From Thermoflexales bacterium (GTDB taxonomy: Bacteria > Chloroflexota > Anaerolineae > Fen-1058), in the NCBI GenBank assembly GCA_017882055.1, contig JADGQE010000109.1, positions 1 to 10,442 of the forward strand: a stretch of DNA of 10,442 bases. The letters are read 5' to 3'. Positions 6,293 to 10,442 of this stretch are shown here, in pieces (position 1 is the stretch's first letter; the number at the start of each line of letters is the position of its first letter). Below the pieces are notes generated by a model. That model searched no databases, had not been told where the DNA came from, and was given only the letters and a program-made list of their open reading frames with translations. A program made the position numbers and the translations under genes.

Positions 6293-6321
6293 AGTCTATT
6301 ACTGCTGACTGCCCGTGTCAA
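6293..6321 (-). promoter_or_regulatory. Promoter-like sequence overlapping the MITE target duplication
   Basis: On the minus strand TTGACA (6321-6316) is followed after 17 bases by TAGACT (6298-6293), a four-of-six -10 match that lies inside the right-hand target duplication. It points toward the transporter genes. The insertion element now separates it from its former downstream sequence. Confidence 0.35.
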
Positions 6322-6353
6322 TAGTCAACTTCGTACGATAAGCCATGGGGCAA

Positions 6354-6998
6354 TTACTGTTGACCGTACTCATATCGATAGCGATGCCGCAACTTCACCA
6401 CTTCTTCGGCTGGAATCTCATCGGGTTGGCCCAGCTGCAAAGCCAGCCATACTGCGCGCGCCACATCTTCGACCATCACCGCCGCCTTCACCGCCGTCTC
6501 CGCATTCTTGCCGATGGTGAACACACCGTGATTCTTCAGCAGCACAGCCGGGGAACTTCCGATCGATTCCACCACGACTCTGCCGATCTCTTCACTGCCG
6601 ATTAGCGCAAAGCCGCCGCACGGAATGGGCCCGCCGAATTCATCCGCAATCGCGGTGAGGTAAACGGGAATCGGTTTGCCGACAGCCGCAAAAGCAGTAG
6701 CATACGGCGAATGCGTATGGACAACGCCATTCACATCGGGCCGTTGGCGATAGATATACAAATGACTGGCCGTATCTGATGAAGGCTTGAGATCGCCTTC
6801 AAGAACATTGCCGCTCACATCGATCACGATCAGCTGTTCTGGCCGCAAGTCTTCATACTTCACACCCGACGGCTTGATGACCACATAGCCCGTTTCGGTA
6901 TCTCGTCCGCTGACGTTGCCGCCCGTCCATTTGACGAGATCGTTCCTGGGCAATTCCATGTGCAACTTCCAAACTTGTTCGCGTAATGCTTCTAACAA
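6354..6998 (-). CDS. araD: L-ribulose-5-phosphate 4-epimerase
   Basis: Class II aldolase-family enzyme (214 residues) that converts L-ribulose 5-phosphate to D-xylulose 5-phosphate in the cytoplasm, the last step before the pentose phosphate pathway. The N-terminus is of the AraD type (LEALREQVW, then LVKWTGGNVSGRD). Visible active-site parts are KPSSD (71-75), the zinc-ligand pair HTH (94-96) and a third His in LLKNHG (157). The C-terminal YEYGQQ matches the family's usual end. The protein is somewhat shorter than the E. coli enzyme, about 231 residues, with most of the loss between the HTH and KNHG motifs. The start is TTG at 6998, supported by GAGG six to seven bases upstream and by N-terminal alignment. 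It follows araA by 41 bases, so co-transcription is likely. SgbE or UlaF relatives catalyse the same reaction, but the araBAD order favours araD. Confidence 0.92.
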   Translation of the reverse strand: MLEALREQVWKLHMELPRNDLVKWTGGNVSGRDTETGYVVIKPSGVKYEDLRPEQLIVIDVSGNVLEGDLKPSSDTASHLYIYRQRPDVNGVVHTHSPYATAFAAVGKPIPVYLTAIADEFGGPIPCGGFALIGSEEIGRVVVESIGSSPAVLLKNHGVFTIGKNAETAVKAAVMVEDVARAVWLALQLGQPDEIPAEEVVKLRHRYRYEYGQQ

Positions 6999-7039
6999 CG
7001 GATACCTCGCATATCAACTCAATGTGTTGGGCACGTGCC

Positions 7040-8548
7040 CTATAGCCCTTTGGCCAGGAGATAATACATGTCGTTCCAGCGGATCTCTTTCTTGAAGTCC
7101 ACCAGTTTGGTGTCCTGATTAATCAGCAAGAATTCCATGTAAGCCATATCGGCGAAGTCTTGCAGATGCTCGGCATTCACGGATTGGCTGAAGCCCGTGT
7201 GATGCGCGCCGCCGGCCAAAATCCAGGCGGCAGCGGCGACCTTCAGATTGGGCCTGGGAATCCACACGGCGCGCGCCACTGGTAATTTGGGCAAGGGGGC
7301 ATCGGCCGGCACGACTTCCACTTCGTTCACGACCATGCGGAAGCGATTGCCCATGTCCATGATGGAAGCGTTTACTGCCGGACCGCTCTTTGCTTCGAAG
7401 ACCAGGCGTGCCGGGTCGGCTTTGCCACCGATCGACAGCTGATGGATCTCAAGCGCGGGTCGTTTGGCAGCGATACTGGCACACACTTCCAGCATATGCG
7501 CACCCAGCACCTTCATGTCACCGACCTGGCTAAAGTGATAGGTATAATCCTCCATGAAGGACACGCCACCTTCTAAACCTGCGCCCATCACTTTCATGGC
7601 ATGCACCAGGGCTGAGGTCTTCCAGTCGCCTTCCGCGCCAAAGCCATAACCATCGGCCATCAGGCGCTGAACGGCTAAACCGGGCAATTGGGCCAGGCCA
7701 TGCAAATCTTCAAAGGTGGTCGTAAAAGCCTTGAAGTTGCCGTCCTTTAGGAAATGGCGCATTCCGGCTTCGATCCGGGCCGCCTCGCGCAAAGACGCGT
7801 ACTGCTCGCCGCCACGGCGTAGAGTAGGCGCAACGTCATACTGTTCGTTGTACTCTGCAATCAACTGATCGATTTCCGTGTCGGAGACCTGGCTTACAAC
7901 CTTCACCAGATCACCAACGCCATATCCGTAAACGGCATAGCCCAAACGTCTTTGCGCTTCGACTTTGTCGCCTTCGGTAACAGCGACCTCGCGCATGTTG
8001 TCGCCAAAGCGGGCAATCTTGGCTCCTTGCAGATCATACCAGGCACAGGCCGCGCGCGCCCACGTTCCCAGACTGGCCTGCACTTCAGCGTCCTGCCAGT
8101 GACCGACCACCACTTTGCGATTAAGCCGCATGCGGCTGCCAATGAACCCGAACTCGCGGTCGCCGTGCGCGGACTGATTCAGGTTCATGAAATTCATATC
8201 AATCTCAGCCCAGGGGATCTCGGCGCTGTATTGCGTGTGTAGATGCGCGAAGGGTTTTTGGAGCGCGGTGAGACCTGCAATCCACATCTTAGCCGGCGAA
8301 AACGTATGCATCCATGTGATCAGACCGACGCAATTGGCCGCGGCATTGGCTTCCAGGCACAGCGTGTGAATCGCTTCGGGCGTCGTGAGCACCGGTTTGA
8401 AAACGACTTTAACCGGGATGCGAACCGAATTTGAAAGCGCCCGTGCGATCTCCTGCGAGTGCGCGGCAACCTGTTCGAGAGTTTTGGGGCCATAGAGATG
8501 CTGGCTGCCGGTAACGAACCAGACTTCATATTGCTTTAGGTCGATCAT
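7040..8548 (-). CDS. araA: L-arabinose isomerase
   Basis: Cytoplasmic enzyme of 502 residues, close to the E. coli protein (500), that interconverts L-arabinose and L-ribulose using a divalent metal such as Mn2+. The four metal and catalytic positions are in place: Glu306 (GFGAEGDWKT), Glu333 (FMEDYTYHF), His351 (GAHMLEVC) and His450 (GGAHHTGFS). The reading frame stays open 28 codons upstream to 8632, overlapping araB. I place the start at ATG 8548, because AAAGGAG lies eight bases upstream and the protein then begins at the family's usual point (MIDLKQYEVWFVTGSQHLYG). It sits between araB, 64 bases upstream, and araD, 41 bases downstream, as in classical araBAD operons. The ribosome binding site can pair with a TCCTT next to the start codon. 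Confidence 0.97.
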   Translation of the reverse strand: MIDLKQYEVWFVTGSQHLYGPKTLEQVAAHSQEIARALSNSVRIPVKVVFKPVLTTPEAIHTLCLEANAAANCVGLITWMHTFSPAKMWIAGLTALQKPFAHLHTQYSAEIPWAEIDMNFMNLNQSAHGDREFGFIGSRMRLNRKVVVGHWQDAEVQASLGTWARAACAWYDLQGAKIARFGDNMREVAVTEGDKVEAQRRLGYAVYGYGVGDLVKVVSQVSDTEIDQLIAEYNEQYDVAPTLRRGGEQYASLREAARIEAGMRHFLKDGNFKAFTTTFEDLHGLAQLPGLAVQRLMADGYGFGAEGDWKTSALVHAMKVMGAGLEGGVSFMEDYTYHFSQVGDMKVLGAHMLEVCASIAAKRPALEIHQLSIGGKADPARLVFEAKSGPAVNASIMDMGNRFRMVVNEVEVVPADAPLPKLPVARAVWIPRPNLKVAAAAWILAGGAHHTGFSQSVNAEHLQDFADMAYMEFLLINQDTKLVDFKKEIRWNDMYYLLAKGL

Positions 8549-8562
8549 AAGGACTTCTCCTT
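8549..8562 (-). promoter_or_regulatory. araA ribosome binding site within a small hairpin
   Basis: On the minus strand the araA Shine-Dalgarno core AAGGA (8562-8558) can pair with TCCTT (8553-8549), which directly precedes the ATG, around a GAAG loop. The site decides the araA start. The five-pair stem is A/T-containing and probably weak, so regulation by it is only a possibility. Confidence 0.4.
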
Positions 8563-8612
8563 TAGTTTGGACAGACTGCCGTGACCCACGCGACGACGAT
8601 GTTCCGCTGCGA

Positions 8613-10292
8613 TCAAGCTTTGCGCGTCTCAACTTTGATCGCTTTCAGCCGCTTCATCACATCATTCACGCCGCGCCCGAAGTAGTCATGCAGCGTCACG
8701 TATTCGGCATATAATTTGTCGTACACTTTCTGCGCTTCGGGATTGGGCTTGAACGTCTGCTTCTTCAAATGGCCCATGCGCGGCGCCGCATCGAAGATGG
8801 TGTCATAGCCGCCGGCCGCTTTGCCCGCCGCCACTGCGCCGAACATCGCCGAACCAAGCGCCGGTGTTTGCGCCGAGGCCGAGACTTTGAATTCGCGGCC
8901 CGTCACATCGGCATAGATTTGCATGAGCAGTTTGTTCTTCTCCGGCAAGCCGCCGCACGCGACGAGTTCATTCACGGGCACGCCGTTGTTATCGAGCGCA
9001 TCGACGATCACGCGCGTGCCGAAGGCGGTCGCTTCGATCAACGCCCGATACATTTCTGGCGCTTTAGTGGCTAACGTCGCGCCCAACAACATCCCGGTCA
9101 GATCGACATCGACCAGGACCGAGCGGTTGCCGTTCCACCAATCGAGCGCGAGCAAACCGGATTCGCCCGGCCTCAACCTGGCCGCTTCGCGTTCCAGAAT
9201 CGCATGAACGCTGACCTTGTCTTTCTTCGCTTCTGCAAAATACTGTGGCGGTGTCGCATTCTCGATGAACCACGCGAAGTGATCGCCCACGCACGATTGT
9301 CCGGCTTCGTAACCGAACAGGCCGGGCAGAATGCCGTCTTCCACATAGCCGCAAATGCCCGGCACGAGGTGTTCTTCTTTGCCCAACACCATGTGGCAAA
9401 TGCTCGTACCCATGATCATCACCATGCGACCTGGCTCAGCCACGGAGGTGGCAGGCACGGCCACATGCGCGTCGACGTTGGCGACTGCGACGGCGGTGCC
9501 GGGCTTGAGGCCCGTCCACCTGGCCGCCTGCGCCGTCAGTTCGCCTGCCTTATTGCCGATGGGCGAAATATCGCGCATCAGCTTCTCGTCGACGACGTGC
9601 TCCAAACGCGGATCGAGCGCCGCGAAATACTCGTTGTGCGGGAAGCCTTCGCGCTTGGACCACATGGCTTTGTAACCGGCAGTGCAGGAGTTGCGCGTTT
9701 CGACGCCCGTCAACTGCCAGATCACCCAGTCGGTGGCTTCGAGCAATCGATCGGCTGCGTTGTAAATCTCCGGCGCTTCATCCAGGATTTGCAGCGTCTT
9801 GGAGAAGAACCATTCGGACGAAATCTTGCCGCCATACCGATCGAGCCAGCTCTCGCCCATCGCTCGCGCCGTGGCGTTGATCTTATCGGCTTCGGGCTGG
9901 GCAGCGTGATGTTTCCACAATTTTACCCAGGCATGTGGATTCTTGCGATACTGCGGAATCACACACAGGGGTGTTCCGTCAGACTTCACCGGCATCATCG
10001 TGCAGGCGGTGAAGTCAACGCCCACACCGATCACATCCACCGGATCGATGCCGGATTCTTTCAACACAGCCGGGATCGTTTTCTTGAAGGTGCGGATGTA
10101 ATCTTCGGGGTCTTGCAAGGCCCAATCAGGCTCCAGACGAATCTTGGTGCCCGGCAGGTATTCGTCGATGACGCGGTTCGAGTACGGATAGACAGCCGTC
10201 GCCAATTCCTTGCCATTGCTCACGTCCACCAGCACGGCGCGGCCCGACTCTGTGCCGAAGTCAACACCGATAGCGTACTTGCGTTTAGCCAT
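8613..10292 (-). CDS. araB: Ribulokinase
   Basis: FGGY-family sugar kinase (559 residues; E. coli AraB about 566) that phosphorylates L-ribulose at O5 with ATP in the cytoplasm. The N-terminal nucleotide-fold motif VDFGTESGRAVLVDV (10-24) and GVDFTACTMMPV (91-102) mark the AraB branch. NVDAHV (272-277) holds the probable catalytic Asp274. The C-terminal ATP-binding signature VACGGLPEKNKLLMQIYADV (444-463) and ALGSAMFGAVAAG (478-490) complete the domain pair. AGAGG lies about eight bases before the ATG at 10292. It is the first of the three ara genes. A clear promoter is not seen in the 150 bases upstream that the window includes, so transcription may begin further up or use a weaker site. Confidence 0.96.
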   Translation of the reverse strand: MAKRKYAIGVDFGTESGRAVLVDVSNGKELATAVYPYSNRVIDEYLPGTKIRLEPDWALQDPEDYIRTFKKTIPAVLKESGIDPVDVIGVGVDFTACTMMPVKSDGTPLCVIPQYRKNPHAWVKLWKHHAAQPEADKINATARAMGESWLDRYGGKISSEWFFSKTLQILDEAPEIYNAADRLLEATDWVIWQLTGVETRNSCTAGYKAMWSKREGFPHNEYFAALDPRLEHVVDEKLMRDISPIGNKAGELTAQAARWTGLKPGTAVAVANVDAHVAVPATSVAEPGRMVMIMGTSICHMVLGKEEHLVPGICGYVEDGILPGLFGYEAGQSCVGDHFAWFIENATPPQYFAEAKKDKVSVHAILEREAARLRPGESGLLALDWWNGNRSVLVDVDLTGMLLGATLATKAPEMYRALIEATAFGTRVIVDALDNNGVPVNELVACGGLPEKNKLLMQIYADVTGREFKVSASAQTPALGSAMFGAVAAGKAAGGYDTIFDAAPRMGHLKKQTFKPNPEAQKVYDKLYAEYVTLHDYFGRGVNDVMKRLKAIKVETRKA

Positions 10293-10355
10293 GAGTAATG
10301 CCTCTAGGTTTCAAGATTAATCGTAACTACTTAGCCCGCGTCATTGCGAGCGCTT

Positions 10356-10394
10356 GCCCATACCCGGCGCAGTGCGCCGGTGGGCCGCCAGGCG
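10356..10394. repeat. Short palindromic repeat, copy 2 (partner at 4-46)
   Basis: A perfect GC-rich palindrome has arms at 10364-10371 and 10373-10380 around one central G, and GCCCA/TGGGC (10356-10360 and 10381-10385) can extend the stem past a short bulge. The flanks GCCCAT and GTGGGCCGCCAGGCG match those of the copy at 4-46, with one difference in the right flank. Outer sequence GTCATTGCGAGCGC (10340-10353) and TTGCGAAGCAAC (10396-10407) is partly inverted, so the whole unit may be about 70 bases. It lies about 60 bases upstream of araB. Confidence 0.7.
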
Positions 10395-10442
10395 TTTGCG
10401 AAGCAACACATGCGGTGCAGTGCTCCCGTCTCAGTGCTTATC

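Larger units (their letters stand above)
5665..6353. other. Intergenic region between araD and the transporter operon
   Basis: This gap of 689 bases holds, in minus-strand order, a promoter-like sequence (6293-6321), the MITE-like element (6051-6291), operator-like repeats (6011-6044 and 5916-5925) and a second promoter (5881-5910). The stretch 5665-5757 is an open extension in frame with the ATPase gene. No separate gene and no clear terminator for araBAD are seen in it. Without the insertion the gap would be about 440 bases. Confidence 0.55.

Noticed and set aside
6109..6321. 70-codon minus-strand frame across the MITE-like element as a transposase remnant
   Set aside because: It starts outside the element and shows no recognisable transposase motif. 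A remnant cannot be excluded but is not supported.
8549..8632. 28-codon N-terminal extension of araA
   Set aside because: The ATG at 8548 has a well-placed AAAGGAG and gives the family's usual N-terminus. The extension overlaps araB and is not family-like.
9204..10298. Plus-strand open frame of 364 codons opposite araB
   Set aside because: Antisense to a full-length ribulokinase with all motifs intact. The translation is His- and Arg-rich without domain character.

Overview
The window looks like chromosomal DNA from a member of the Chloroflexota, possibly of the Anaerolineae or Caldilineae type. This is an inference. It rests on the solute-binding lipoprotein, whose mature N-terminus is a run of repeated V-V-P-Q-T units, a habit common in that phylum, and on a membrane-anchored FHA/Ser-Thr kinase next to sugar metabolism genes in moderately GC-rich DNA. 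No rRNA, tRNA or CRISPR array is visible to settle the taxonomy.

All seven convincing genes lie on the minus strand, so transcription runs from high to low coordinates. Read that way: a short palindromic repeat near 10356-10394; ribulokinase araB (10292-8613), L-arabinose isomerase araA (8548-7040) and L-ribulose-5-phosphate 4-epimerase araD (6998-6354), in the classical araBAD order; a gap of about 690 bases holding a MITE-like insertion (6051-6291 with 7-bp target duplications) and promoter and operator-like signals; a CUT2-type sugar ABC transporter made of a single-domain ATPase (5664-4876), a permease (4879-3806) and a binding lipoprotein (3644-2571), ending in a hairpin; and a gap of about 430 bases with a near-consensus promoter driving an FHA-kinase-FHA membrane protein (2142-472). 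The last 471 bases are non-coding and hold an inverted repeat and a second copy of the palindromic repeat.

Together, araB, araA and araD convert L-arabinose through L-ribulose and L-ribulose 5-phosphate to D-xylulose 5-phosphate, which enters the pentose phosphate pathway. The adjacent transporter probably imports arabinose or a related pentose. This is inferred from neighbourhood, because CUT2 specificity cannot be read from the sequence alone. The transporter has its own promoter-like sequence, so it can be controlled apart from araBAD. No transcriptional regulator is encoded in the window. The kinase looks like a separate unit with its own promoter.

I do not see a wholly new system. The points most worth following are the palindromic repeat with a compensatory stem change at both window ends, the MITE-like element beside a promoter-like sequence, the repeated ten-base site upstream of the transporter, and the double-FHA architecture of the kinase.
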